A stretch of DNA of 64,000 nucleotides from JBFLXR01 sp040757065 (GTDB taxonomy: Bacteria; Pseudomonadota; Gammaproteobacteria; Burkholderiales; Gallionellaceae): assembly GCA_040757065.1 (NCBI GenBank), contig JBFLXR010000001.1:62001-126000 (forward strand), in the 5' to 3' direction. Made by a program: the position numbers and the translations under genes. Below the pieces are notes generated by a model. It had not been told where the DNA came from and ran no database searches. It saw nothing but the letters and a program-made list of their open reading frames with translations. Each line of letters opens with the position of its first letter. Position 1 is the first letter of the stretch. Positions 45,212 to 54,962 of this stretch are shown in pieces.

Positions 45212-46606
45212 ATGTCGGCGAATTCTATTGCTCTCGCATATCTTGCAGCCGCCGTCCTGTTTATTCTGACGCTGAAGGGGCTGAGCTCCCCGGTTTCGGC
45301 GCGCCGCGGCAATCAATACGGCATTATCGGCATGACGATTGCAGTGTTGACCACACTTAGCCTGACGCATAACTGGTTGTACATTCTGATCGCGATTGCC
45401 GTCGGCGGTGCAATCGGCGCAGTGGTGGCGAAGCGTATTCAGATGACTGCGATGCCTGAACTGGTAGCAGCGATGCACTCGCTGGTTGGCTTGGCGGCCG
45501 TGCTGGTGGCGATGTCGGCATTCAATAACCCGTTTGCCTATGGCATTGTGGCGCATCCGGGCGAAGCACTGCATGCTTCCAACCGTATCGAACTGTTTAT
45601 CGGCACCTTCGTCGGTGCAATCACCTTCACCGCTTCTATCATTGCATTCGGTAAATTGTCCGGCAAGATTTCCGGCAAGCCGGTGCGTTTCGGCGGGCAG
45701 CATGCGCTGAATCTGGTGCTGGGTCTGGTGATGGTCGGTTTCGGCGTCGCGTTCTTCCTGAACCCGAGCTGGACGCCGTTCCTGATTATGACCGCGATTG
45801 CCTTATTGCTAGGCGTGTTGCTGATCATTCCGATCGGCGGTGCGGATATGCCGGTGGTCGTATCCATGCTGAACTCCTACTCCGGCTGGGCGGCAGCGGG
45901 CATCGGTTTTACCCTGAACAACAATATGCTGATTATCGCCGGTTCGCTGGTGGGGAGTTCGGGTGCGATTCTGTCTTACATTATGTGTAAGGCGATGAAC
46001 CGTTCGCTGTTCAATGTGATTCTGGGCGGTTTCGGCGGTGAAGATGCCGCTGCTGCAGGCGGCGAAGCTGTGCAGAAAACCTATCGCAGCGGCAGTGCGG
46101 ACGATGCTGCCTTCCTGATGGGTAATGCCGACAGCGTGATTATTGTGCCGGGCTACGGTCTGGCTGTGGCGCGTGCACAGCATGCGATCAATGAAATGTC
46201 TAAAATGCTGACCGAACAAGGCGTGAAGGTGCGCTATGCGATTCACCCTGTGGCAGGGCGCATGCCGGGGCATATGAACGTGTTGCTGGCGGAAGCGGAA
46301 GTGCCATACGATCAAGTATTGGAAATGGATGAAATCAATAATGATTTCTCTGACACCGATGTGGTGCTGGTAATCGGTGCAAACGACGTGGTTAATCCCG
46401 CCGCGAAAACCGACAAAACCAGCCCGATTTACGGCATGCCGATTCTGGAAGTGCATAAGGCGCGTACCGTTCTGGTGGTCAAGCGCAGTATGGCTGCCGG
46501 ATATGCGGGTCTGGATAACGAATTGTTCTATATGGATAAAACCATGATGATCTTCGGTGATGCCAAAAAGGTGGTAGAGGACGTCATCAAGGCTTTGCAA
46601 CATTAA
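45212..46606 (+). CDS. pntB: NAD(P) transhydrogenase subunit beta
   Basis: Contains the remaining membrane helices and the NADP(H)-binding domain of the proton-driven transhydrogenase. Eight or nine helices in the first 280 residues include the conserved FGGQHALNLVLG and MLNSYSGWAAAGIGF. The C-terminal domain shows VPGYGLAVARAQHAI, VAGRMPGHMNVLLAEA and VLVIGANDVVNPAA. The 464 residues are normal. Confidence 0.97.
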   Translation: MSANSIALAYLAAAVLFILTLKGLSSPVSARRGNQYGIIGMTIAVLTTLSLTHNWLYILIAIAVGGAIGAVVAKRIQMTAMPELVAAMHSLVGLAAVLVAMSAFNNPFAYGIVAHPGEALHASNRIELFIGTFVGAITFTASIIAFGKLSGKISGKPVRFGGQHALNLVLGLVMVGFGVAFFLNPSWTPFLIMTAIALLLGVLLIIPIGGADMPVVVSMLNSYSGWAAAGIGFTLNNNMLIIAGSLVGSSGAILSYIMCKAMNRSLFNVILGGFGGEDAAAAGGEAVQKTYRSGSADDAAFLMGNADSVIIVPGYGLAVARAQHAINEMSKMLTEQGVKVRYAIHPVAGRMPGHMNVLLAEAEVPYDQVLEMDEINNDFSDTDVVLVIGANDVVNPAAKTDKTSPIYGMPILEVHKARTVLVVKRSMAAGYAGLDNELFYMDKTMMIFGDAKKVVEDVIKALQH

Positions 46607-46665
46607 AAAGGATGTTGTCGTCATACGCAAAATGAAACAGACGGGTTTCAGCGGAATGCCGGGGC

Positions 46666-49600
46666 GTGTTGAAAAGACTGCCTGCGGCATTCGAACAATC
46701 CATCTGGCTGCGCGGCGCGCTGCTGGCGGGGGCCTATTTCATTACGGCACAGATCGGCTTAACGCTGTCCCTGATGGGGCATTCGGTGACACTGTTCTGG
46801 CCGCCTTCGGGTATCGCGCTGGCGGCTTTGCTGCTGTTCGGCATGCGTTGGTGGCCGGCTGTTTTCATCGGTTCATTTTTTGCCAATCTGACTTCCGGTT
46901 TGCCGGTGTTAATCGTAACCGGCATGGCAACAGGCAGTACCCTTAGCGCGCTTGCCGGTGCATATATTCTGCGTCGGCAAACGCAGTTCAATCTGAGTCT
47001 TCGCGAGACGCGCGATATCTTTAATTTACTGATCCGGGGCGGTGTGCTGAGCACTTTCGTCAGTGCGGCGATCGGCCCGGCCAGTATGGCGCTCGGCGGA
47101 GCGATTTCGTGGGAACTGTATACTAAAACGCTGTTGTTCTGGTGGATGGGCGATGCCTTGGGTGTGGCTTTATTTACGCCCGCTATTCTTTCTTTCCGTC
47201 TGCATCGCCGGATGGCGACCTGGAAGACAACCCAGCGCCGCGAAGCGGCGATATTCGTAGCCATTCTGGCGGCCCTGTGTGTGGTGCTGTTCGCTGGCAG
47301 TGAGCTGGATATCCCCGGCAGTGGCGACAGCCCGCGTATGTTTCTGCTGTTCCCGATCATCGTATGGGCTGCACTGAGCTTCAATATGCGGGCGGTCAGC
47401 GCAACTTTGCTGGCGGTGTTCGGTAGCGCACTGGCCGGAATGGTGCAGCACGGAGAAACCGAACTGACCGAGATTGTCGATCTCTGGCTGGATGTCTCAT
47501 TTCTGACTGTAGTGGGGATGGGCTTGTCCGTGCTGACCTATCAGCGTGCGCGTGCCGCAGAGCTGCTGCGCGAGCGCGAGGCGCACTTGAGTCGCGCTCA
47601 GCGTGTGGCGAATATGGGCAGCTGGGAACTGGATATCGCGCGCGACAAATTGAGCTGGTCGGATGAGGCATGCCACATTTTCGGTGTGGAACCGGGTGCT
47701 TCGATGAAGATGCAAGAGTTTATCAACCGCGTGCATCCCGACGACCGCCTCCGCGTCAGCCAGTCTTGGACATCCGCCATGCAGGGCGAGGCCTACGATG
47801 TCGAATACCGCATCATGGCGGACAACCGCGTGAAGTGGTTGCGCGAAACCGCTCAGATGGATTTCGATAAGAATGGTCATGCCATTCGTGCGGTCGGTGC
47901 GGTGCGCGATATTACTCCGCGCCGCCGCGCCGAAGAGGAGCGTAACCGTTCGCAATACATGCTGCGGGCAATTATCGATGCCGTGCCGGTACGTTTATTC
48001 TGGAAAGACCGCGAGTCGCGCTATTTGGGGGCGAACCAGCTCTTTTTGGCAGATGCCGGGGTCGGCAGCGTGGACGATTTAATCGGTCACTCCGATCAAG
48101 ACTACTTCCCCGAACAGGCAACACGATACCGTGAAGTCGACGAGGAAGTCATGCGCAGCGGTAAGCCCAAGCTGAATGTCGAAGAGCACGCGCGTCTGGC
48201 GGACGGGCGCGAGGCCTGGCTCTATACCAGCAAAACTCCATTGCATGGCGAAGACGGTGAAATTATCGGGGTGCTGGGTGCATACATCGATATTACCGAA
48301 CGCAAGCAGGCGGAAGAGGGGTTGCGGCTGGCGGCGAAAGTGTTCGAGAGCAGCGGCGAAGCGATTCTGATTACCGATGCTAATGCCAATATCATTTCGG
48401 TGAATGAAACCTTTACCCGGCTGACAGGTTATTCCGCCGAGGAGGTAATGGGTAAGAATCCGCGCATCTTGTCTTCCGGCAAACACGATGAAGCCTTCTA
48501 CCTTGCTATGTGGGCAGACATTCAGACGCATGGGTTGTGGCAGGGGGAAATCTGGAATAAGCATAAATCGGGGCGCGTCTACCCGAAATGGATGTCGATT
48601 AATGCCGTGAAGGACGATCACGGCAATGTGACCCACTACATTTCGATTGCGACGGACATCAGTCAGCGCAAGCAAGCTGAGCAGGATATTCAGTTCCTGG
48701 CTTACTACGACGTGCTGACCGGCTTGCCTAACCGCTCCTTGCTGCGCGACCGGATGGAGCAATTGCTGCTGGCGGCGCACCGCGACAAGGAAAGTTTCGC
48801 CTTGCTGTTCCTCGATCTGGATCGCTTTAAATACGTGAACGATTCGATGGGACATGCGGTTGGCGACAAACTGCTGCAAACCGTCGCACTGCGATTGCAA
48901 GAGTGTGTGCGTGAGGGCGATACCGTGTCGCGGCTGGGCGGCGACGAATTTATCGTGTTGCTGCGGCAGACCGATGCGGCCGGCGCCGCGCTGGTGGCGG
49001 ACAAATTGCTGAAGGCATTGGCGCAACCCTATGATATTAACGGCATACAAATTGCGACCCACTCCAGTATCGGGATCGCGATTTACCCAGACCATGCCGA
49101 CAATATCGACACGCTGATTAAGAACGCTGACATGGCAATGTATCGCGCCAAGGAGGAAGGGCGCGGCAATTTCCAGTTCTTTGCGCCGGAAATGAATTCG
49201 CGCGCCAATCAGTTGTTTGCGATGGAAAAAGATATTCGTCTGGCACTGGAGCGGGGCGAGTTCATGTTGTATTACCAGCCGCAAGTGCGTCTGGTGGATG
49301 GTGCGGTATGCGGTGTTGAAGCACTGATTCGCTGGAAGCATCCCGAGAAGGGCTTTATCTCGCCCGCGGAATTTATTCCTGTGGCGGAAGAAACCGGGCA
49401 AATCGTGCCGATCGGCGAGTGGGTATTGAAAACCGCATGCCGTCAGTTGGCCGAGTGGCGCAATGAATTCGGCTTGCCGAATTTCCCGGTGGCCGTCAAC
49501 GTCTCCACCCGTCAGCTGCGTCAAACCAATCTGGCGCAATACGTCGAAAATGTGTTGACCGAGGCCGGGCTGCATGGAGAGGATTTGGAGCTGGAACTGA

Positions 49601-49992
49601 CCGAAGGCATTATGATGGGCGATACGCAGGCCGCGCTGGATTTCCTCGAGCGGATGCGCCACTTAGGTGTTGCACTGTCCATTGACGATTTCGGCACCGG
49701 CTTCTCCAGTATGAGTTACCTCAAGCGTCTGCCGCTGGATAAACTGAAGGTGGATCAGTCGTTCGTGCGCGACATTGAAACCGACGAAGACGATGCGGCT
49801 ATTGTGCGTTCGATTATCAGTCTGGCGCACCGTCTCAATTTGCGTGTGATCGCCGAAGGCGTGGAAACGCAAGGTCAACTCGACTTCTTGCGCGTGCGCG
49901 GTTGCGACGAAATTCAGGGCTACTATTTTAGCCGTCCGCTGCCTGTCACCGATCTGATCCGTTTTATTCAGAGTGGCCCGCGCCTGAATTAG
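46666..49992 (+). CDS. MASE1-PAS-GGDEF-EAL cyclic di-GMP protein
   Basis: A 1108-residue membrane sensor that could both make and break cyclic di-GMP. The first 290 residues are a multi-helix MASE1 domain (SVTLFWPPSGIALAALLLFG). Three PAS domains follow (about 310-430, 430-555, 555-675), ending in PAC motifs such as GAVRDITPRRRAEEE. The GGDEF site is intact (758-762), with inhibitory REGD five residues upstream. The EAL domain has E885-A-L and DDFGTG, so hydrolysis also looks possible. GTG is chosen as start; TTG one codon later is an alternative. The stop overlaps that of comEC on the other strand. Confidence 0.94.
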   Translation: MLKRLPAAFEQSIWLRGALLAGAYFITAQIGLTLSLMGHSVTLFWPPSGIALAALLLFGMRWWPAVFIGSFFANLTSGLPVLIVTGMATGSTLSALAGAYILRRQTQFNLSLRETRDIFNLLIRGGVLSTFVSAAIGPASMALGGAISWELYTKTLLFWWMGDALGVALFTPAILSFRLHRRMATWKTTQRREAAIFVAILAALCVVLFAGSELDIPGSGDSPRMFLLFPIIVWAALSFNMRAVSATLLAVFGSALAGMVQHGETELTEIVDLWLDVSFLTVVGMGLSVLTYQRARAAELLREREAHLSRAQRVANMGSWELDIARDKLSWSDEACHIFGVEPGASMKMQEFINRVHPDDRLRVSQSWTSAMQGEAYDVEYRIMADNRVKWLRETAQMDFDKNGHAIRAVGAVRDITPRRRAEEERNRSQYMLRAIIDAVPVRLFWKDRESRYLGANQLFLADAGVGSVDDLIGHSDQDYFPEQATRYREVDEEVMRSGKPKLNVEEHARLADGREAWLYTSKTPLHGEDGEIIGVLGAYIDITERKQAEEGLRLAAKVFESSGEAILITDANANIISVNETFTRLTGYSAEEVMGKNPRILSSGKHDEAFYLAMWADIQTHGLWQGEIWNKHKSGRVYPKWMSINAVKDDHGNVTHYISIATDISQRKQAEQDIQFLAYYDVLTGLPNRSLLRDRMEQLLLAAHRDKESFALLFLDLDRFKYVNDSMGHAVGDKLLQTVALRLQECVREGDTVSRLGGDEFIVLLRQTDAAGAALVADKLLKALAQPYDINGIQIATHSSIGIAIYPDHADNIDTLIKNADMAMYRAKEEGRGNFQFFAPEMNSRANQLFAMEKDIRLALERGEFMLYYQPQVRLVDGAVCGVEALIRWKHPEKGFISPAEFIPVAEETGQIVPIGEWVLKTACRQLAEWRNEFGLPNFPVAVNVSTRQLRQTNLAQYVENVLTEAGLHGEDLELELTEGIMMGDTQAALDFLERMRHLGVALSIDDFGTGFSSMSYLKRLPLDKLKVDQSFVRDIETDEDDAAIVRSIISLAHRLNLRVIAEGVETQGQLDFLRVRGCDEIQGYYFSRPLPVTDLIRFIQSGPRLN

Positions 49993-52349
49993 TGCGCTAC
50001 GGCGGCGCTTTCATGTGCGGCATGCAGCCAATAGCGCGCATGCGTATTGCGGTACGGCGCAATTTCCACTCCTTTTTTGCTCATGCTGATTTGCAGCGCG
50101 CCTTCGCGGTCGCTGCGCCAGATGCGACTGCCGCCAGTGCGGTATCGCTCGACAATTTCTTCTTTGGGGTGGTTGAAGCGATTGCGGTAGCCGATGGTGA
50201 AAATTGCTTCCTGTGGCTGGACGGTCTCCACAAACGGGATGCCGGACGAAGTTTGGCTGCCGTGATGCGGAACGACCAGCACGGTTGCCGGCAGTTCGTT
50301 CGGATGAACGCTCAGTAGTCGCCGCTCGCTGCGCTGCTCGATGTCGGCAGCAAGCAGCACGCTGTATGCGCCAGTCTGTATGCGCAGCACGCAGCCGCGG
50401 TCGTTATCGCGCAGGTCGTCCCACGCGTAGCTTTCCAGAGTCGGGTGCAGGATATCGAAACGTACTCCGTCCCATTCCCACTGCTGGCCGTCCATGCAAT
50501 GCCGTGTTTGCGGAAGAGCAACCCGCAAGGGATGGTCTGGCGGGAGCGAACTATAGGCTTCGCGAACTGGCATCCCCTCCAGAATAGAGCGCGCACCGCC
50601 GGTGTGGTCGATGTCGTCATGCGTCAGAATCAGCGCATCGAGTTCGGCGATGCCTTGCGCGCGCAAGGCAGGAAGTAAAATTCGGTTGCCGCTGTCGCTC
50701 TCGCCGCTGAAATCGGGGCCGGTGTCATAGAGCAGGGCATGGTTCTGCGTTTGTGCGGCAATTGCGGTGCCTTGCCCGACATCGAATACGGTGAGCCTGA
50801 GCTGGCCTTCCGGCGGCGGAGGCGCACCGACCAGAAGCATCGGCAGCATGGCCAGTGCGCCGAGCCAGCGAGCGGAGAAACCGCGCGGCAGCAATAGCCA
50901 TATCGCACCTGCTGCACCGAGCAGAATGCTCCAGACAGGCGGCGTATGTTGTACCCAAACGGCTTCCGGCAGCCTGCTGAGCCAGTTGAGTGCGTCGATC
51001 CCGGTTTGCATGATCTGCTGCGCGAGCAATAGCGGCCAGTCGAGCGGCAATGCCGTGCCGAGCAGGGTTAGCGGCACGACGAGCAGGCTGATGAGTGGAA
51101 TGGCGAAGGCGTTGGCGAGCGGCGAAACTACCGATACTTGCTGAAACAGGGCGAGCGTCAACGGGATGAGCCCGATAGTGATGGCCCATTGAACGTGCAG
51201 AAATTCGTGTAGCCAGTGCCGTGTGCCGACCCGGTTGGCAGTGACGTAGAAAATCAGCGCCACCGCGCCGAATGATAACCAGCAACCGGGTGAAAGCACG
51301 GCCCACGGATCGAGCGCGACAACGGTTAGCAATGCCAGCGCCAGTAACTGCGAGGGCGCAAGTGCGCGCGACCAGAACAATGCCGCTGCGACTGCTGCCA
51401 GCATGTACAAGGTACGTTGCGCAGGGATCGAATTGCCGGAGAGTAAAACATACAGGCAGGCGATTGCCAGACTGGCGAGGGCGGCTGCCTTGCGGGCAGG
51501 CAAGCGTAAGGTAAGCCGTGTGCTGCGCCTCCATAGCCAATAGACCGCAGCGAAGGCGAAACCAGCCAGCATGGTGATGTGCAGGCCCGAAATGCTGATT
51601 AAATGATTGGTGCCGGTGCGGGTGAAAATTTGCCACTGGGATTGCGGAATGGCGGATTGGTCGCCAATGGCGAGTGCAGTCAGCACACCGGCGGACGGAC
51701 GATCGCCTAGGATGCGCTGTAGCCGTTCGCGGGCGGTTTCGCGCCATTGTTCGATGCGGTAACCGGGCGCACCGGCTGTCGCGTCCAGTCGCGTGTTTTG
51801 TCCTTTGCGCACGTACCCACTGGCTCGCAGATTACGTTCCAGCAGCCATTGTTCGAAGTCGAAACCGTTCGGATTGGCCGTGCCGTGCGGTTGTTTCAGG
51901 CGGACGGTGAGCTGCCAGCGCTCCCCGGCGCGAAGGGGCAGCGGGGGTTCCTTATCGTTGTTATAGGTGGAAAGCAGAATATGCGCGGGAACATGGGCTT
52001 CCGGGGTCAGCGTTCGCTCGACATCGAATGCGAAACTCAGGCCGCGAATATGCTGGCGCGGCAACTCGGCAACTACACCAATCAGCTCGATGTCTCGGCC
52101 TTGCCATGCGTCGGGCAGACCGTCGGCCAAACGTTGTTGCGCAACGAAGGCGGCATAGCCGAAGCCGAGCGTCGCGGCGAACGCGACCAGTAAAAGGCGG
52201 CGGAGCCGCCGGAGTGCGATTTCGCCTTCCGGTAGCAGCAGAGCGGGGGCGAGCAGGATGGGAAGATAACCCCATGCCGCTTCGGGCAGCCGGGCTTGCT
52301 GCTGCAATGCCCAAACCCCGAGAGCGAAAGCCAAAATCATACTGCGCAT
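49989..52349 (-). CDS. comEC: DNA internalisation protein ComEC/Rec2
   Basis: Inner-membrane channel that brings single-stranded DNA into the cytoplasm during natural transformation. N-terminal helices and a DUF4131 region (to about residue 170) are followed by the multi-helix competence domain (TNHLISISGLHITMLAGF). A C-terminal metallo-beta-lactamase domain carries the metal motif THDDIDHTGG near residue 577 and VPHHGSQTSS. The 786 residues are complete. It begins 6 nt after the P-type ATPase gene and ends tail-to-tail with the GGDEF-EAL gene. Confidence 0.95.
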   Translation of the reverse strand: MRSMILAFALGVWALQQQARLPEAAWGYLPILLAPALLLPEGEIALRRLRRLLLVAFAATLGFGYAAFVAQQRLADGLPDAWQGRDIELIGVVAELPRQHIRGLSFAFDVERTLTPEAHVPAHILLSTYNNDKEPPLPLRAGERWQLTVRLKQPHGTANPNGFDFEQWLLERNLRASGYVRKGQNTRLDATAGAPGYRIEQWRETARERLQRILGDRPSAGVLTALAIGDQSAIPQSQWQIFTRTGTNHLISISGLHITMLAGFAFAAVYWLWRRSTRLTLRLPARKAAALASLAIACLYVLLSGNSIPAQRTLYMLAAVAAALFWSRALAPSQLLALALLTVVALDPWAVLSPGCWLSFGAVALIFYVTANRVGTRHWLHEFLHVQWAITIGLIPLTLALFQQVSVVSPLANAFAIPLISLLVVPLTLLGTALPLDWPLLLAQQIMQTGIDALNWLSRLPEAVWVQHTPPVWSILLGAAGAIWLLLPRGFSARWLGALAMLPMLLVGAPPPPEGQLRLTVFDVGQGTAIAAQTQNHALLYDTGPDFSGESDSGNRILLPALRAQGIAELDALILTHDDIDHTGGARSILEGMPVREAYSSLPPDHPLRVALPQTRHCMDGQQWEWDGVRFDILHPTLESYAWDDLRDNDRGCVLRIQTGAYSVLLAADIEQRSERRLLSVHPNELPATVLVVPHHGSQTSSGIPFVETVQPQEAIFTIGYRNRFNHPKEEIVERYRTGGSRIWRSDREGALQISMSKKGVEIAPYRNTHARYWLHAAHESAAVAH

Positions 52350-52355
52350 GGCGTG

Positions 52356-54935
52356 TTACCGCGTTCTGAGCAATTTGGCGAGTTCGAACCAGAGCACGCT
52401 TCCAAATCCGAGCGCGAGGCAGGTCAGAAAAGTTGCAAAACCGAGTGGCGCAAAATGGAAAATCGCCGCCAAGGCGGGCAGGTAAACGGCTCCGCCCAAA
52501 AAGAGCAATGCACTTGCGGTGATCCACCACAGGGCAGGGTTATGCAGGTGCAGCATGCCGAGCAGTGTGTACTGCCATGAGCGGTTGACCAGAATCAGGC
52601 CTAAATTGCCGGCAACCAGCGTTACGAAGGCCATCGACCGGGCAACCGGCGCGGCCAAGTCGTAATGCTGCGCATAGCCGAGGGCGAACAAGCCGGCGAC
52701 CATGACTGTGCAGCCTTGCAGCATGCCGAGCAGCAGCATGCTGCGTCCGAACAAAGGTTCGTCCGGGCGGCGCGGCGGGCGCTGCATGACATTGCGGTCG
52801 GCGGCTTCTGCTTCGAAAACAATGGAACAGGCTGGGTTGATAATCATTTCCAGAAACAGTATGTGGACAGGTTCGAATACCAGCGGCCAGCCTAAGAGCA
52901 GTGGGATCAGCGACAGTCCTGCGATGGGCAGGTGTGCCGCGAACAGATAGGCCATCGCTTTGCGCAGATTATCGAAGATGGTTCGCCCCAGACGGATGGC
53001 ACGTACGATAGAGGCGAAATCGTCGTCCAGCAGCACCAGCGAAGCGGCTTCGCGCGCGACATCCGTCCCGCGTTGCCCCATTGCAATGCCGATGTGCGCG
53101 GCTTTGAGTGCGGCTGCATCGTTGACTCCGTCTCCGGTCATGGCCACGATTTCGCCATTGGCTTTCAGTGCATCGACCAGGCGCAATTTTTGTTGCGGCA
53201 CCACGCGGGCGAATACATTACAAGTGCGTACTGCGTTGCGTAGTGCATCATCGTCCAGAGACTCAAGCTCCTGTCCCGTCACTATCTGCCTCTGCGCGGT
53301 ATCCAACCCCGCTTCATGCGCAATAGCGGCAGCGGTGGCGGGATAGTCACCGGTAATCATCATGACGCGTATTCCGGCCTTGCGGCATTCTTCGACCGCT
53401 CCGGCGGCAGTGGGGCGCAACGGGTCGGACAGGCCGAGCAGCCCGAGAAATTGAAAGTCGAAATCGTGTTGTCCTTGCGGCCAGTTTGTTCCAGTAAAAG
53501 TGGCTTTTGCAACACCCAGTACCCGCATGCCTTGTTCGGCGAGCTGCTCGATTTGCCGCGCAAGTTTGGTCTGCGCATCGGCTGGCAGGTGACACAGGTC
53601 GGCAATAGCCTCGGGCGCACCTTTCGCCGCGACAATGTGTACATCGCTATTGTGTGCCCGCCAGACATGGGAGAGTGCTAATAATTGCGGTGACAGCGAA
53701 TATTCGTGTACTAGGTCCCAATCGTCGTGCAAGTGCTCGCTATTGACCAGATAGCGTTTGCCGGTTTGATGGATGGCGACCTCCATCGGATCGAACGGTG
53801 CGGTTTCGCTGGCCAGTACGGCGAATTCCAGCAGCGTGTGAAAAGCTTCCGGGAGTTCGGCGTTTTGCGTATCGAAAGCAGCATCCGGCGTCACGAGTTG
53901 TCGCAGGGTCATGCGATTTTCGGTCAGCGTGCCGGTCTTGTCGACGCACAAGACTGTCGCAGAGCCGAGAGCTTCCACAGCTGGGATACGGCGGGTCAAG
54001 ACTTGATGCTTGGCGATGCGCCATGCCCCCATTGCCAGAAAAATAGTCAGCACGACCGGATATTCTTCCGGCAGCAGCGACATGGCGAGGGTGATGCCCG
54101 CCAACAGGCCGTGCAGCCAATCGCCATTGGTGCGGATGTGCAGGAAGGCGAGCAGTAAACTGAGCGTCACACCGATCAGGGCGATGGTTTTGACCAGTCG
54201 GGCGGTTTCGCGTTGCAATGGGGTGGATTCGACATCGAGCGTTTGCAGCGACTGACCGATTTTGCCGATTTCGGTGCGCGGCCCGGTCGCAATTACGCGT
54301 GCAGTAGCGCGGCCTTGCACCACTAGCGTACCGGAATAGACGAAGGGGGAATCATCCCCGCCGGGCGCTTGATAATCAGGGTGGCTGTGCGCGGCGATCT
54401 TGCGTACCGGCACCGATTCGCCGGTGAGCAAAGACTCGTCCGCCGCAAAATCGTTTTGATCCAGAATCAGCGCATCGGCGGCGACGCGGTCGCCTTCTTC
54501 CAGCAATAAAATGTCGCCGGCCACCACTTCCCGGCCCGCAACGCGCCGCTCGACGCCGTCGCGTCTGACCAGTGCGCGTGGACTCGATAAATCGCGCAGG
54601 GCTTCCAGCACATGCTCGGTTTTGTATTCCTGCCAGACGGTGATGAAAATCATCAGGCAGACGAATCCCAGTAGCATCAGCGCATCGGTTGCATCGCCCA
54701 GCAGAAGGTAAACCGCACCGGCGGCGAGTAGCAGCAAAAACATCGGTTCGCCGAGCACTTCTCGAACAATCGCCGGTAAATTCCGTTTGTTGTCCTGCGG
54801 CAATTCGTTCGGCCCGTCCAGTTGCAGGCGACGTTCTGCTTCGGCTTTCGACAGGCCGTCGGGCGAATCGGAATAGGGCTCAGGCACTGGCATATTGGCA
54901 GTATTCAGGTAAGCTATCGGTACAGACATTCCCAT
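52356..54935 (-). CDS. Cation-transporting P-type ATPase (P2-like)
   Basis: An 859-residue ion pump of the E1-E2 class. The phosphorylated aspartate is Asp332 in DKTGTLT. TGES (actuator), MITGDYPAT and GDGVNDAAALKAAHIGIAMG (hinge) are intact. The helix-4 site reads PEEYP, where calcium pumps have PEGLP. Helix 6 reads LEMIINPACSIVFEAE instead of the calcium ligand pattern NLVTDG, so the ion is uncertain. The closing part MQRPPRRPDEPL is typical of P2 pumps. It is the first gene of a pair with comEC; only 27 nt separate its start from the divergent DUF2062 gene. Confidence 0.92.
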   Translation of the reverse strand: MGMSVPIAYLNTANMPVPEPYSDSPDGLSKAEAERRLQLDGPNELPQDNKRNLPAIVREVLGEPMFLLLLAAGAVYLLLGDATDALMLLGFVCLMIFITVWQEYKTEHVLEALRDLSSPRALVRRDGVERRVAGREVVAGDILLLEEGDRVAADALILDQNDFAADESLLTGESVPVRKIAAHSHPDYQAPGGDDSPFVYSGTLVVQGRATARVIATGPRTEIGKIGQSLQTLDVESTPLQRETARLVKTIALIGVTLSLLLAFLHIRTNGDWLHGLLAGITLAMSLLPEEYPVVLTIFLAMGAWRIAKHQVLTRRIPAVEALGSATVLCVDKTGTLTENRMTLRQLVTPDAAFDTQNAELPEAFHTLLEFAVLASETAPFDPMEVAIHQTGKRYLVNSEHLHDDWDLVHEYSLSPQLLALSHVWRAHNSDVHIVAAKGAPEAIADLCHLPADAQTKLARQIEQLAEQGMRVLGVAKATFTGTNWPQGQHDFDFQFLGLLGLSDPLRPTAAGAVEECRKAGIRVMMITGDYPATAAAIAHEAGLDTAQRQIVTGQELESLDDDALRNAVRTCNVFARVVPQQKLRLVDALKANGEIVAMTGDGVNDAAALKAAHIGIAMGQRGTDVAREAASLVLLDDDFASIVRAIRLGRTIFDNLRKAMAYLFAAHLPIAGLSLIPLLLGWPLVFEPVHILFLEMIINPACSIVFEAEAADRNVMQRPPRRPDEPLFGRSMLLLGMLQGCTVMVAGLFALGYAQHYDLAAPVARSMAFVTLVAGNLGLILVNRSWQYTLLGMLHLHNPALWWITASALLFLGGAVYLPALAAIFHFAPLGFATFLTCLALGFGSVLWFELAKLLRTR

Positions 54936-54962
54936 CCGGGATTTTGCCGGAAACTAAAGGCC

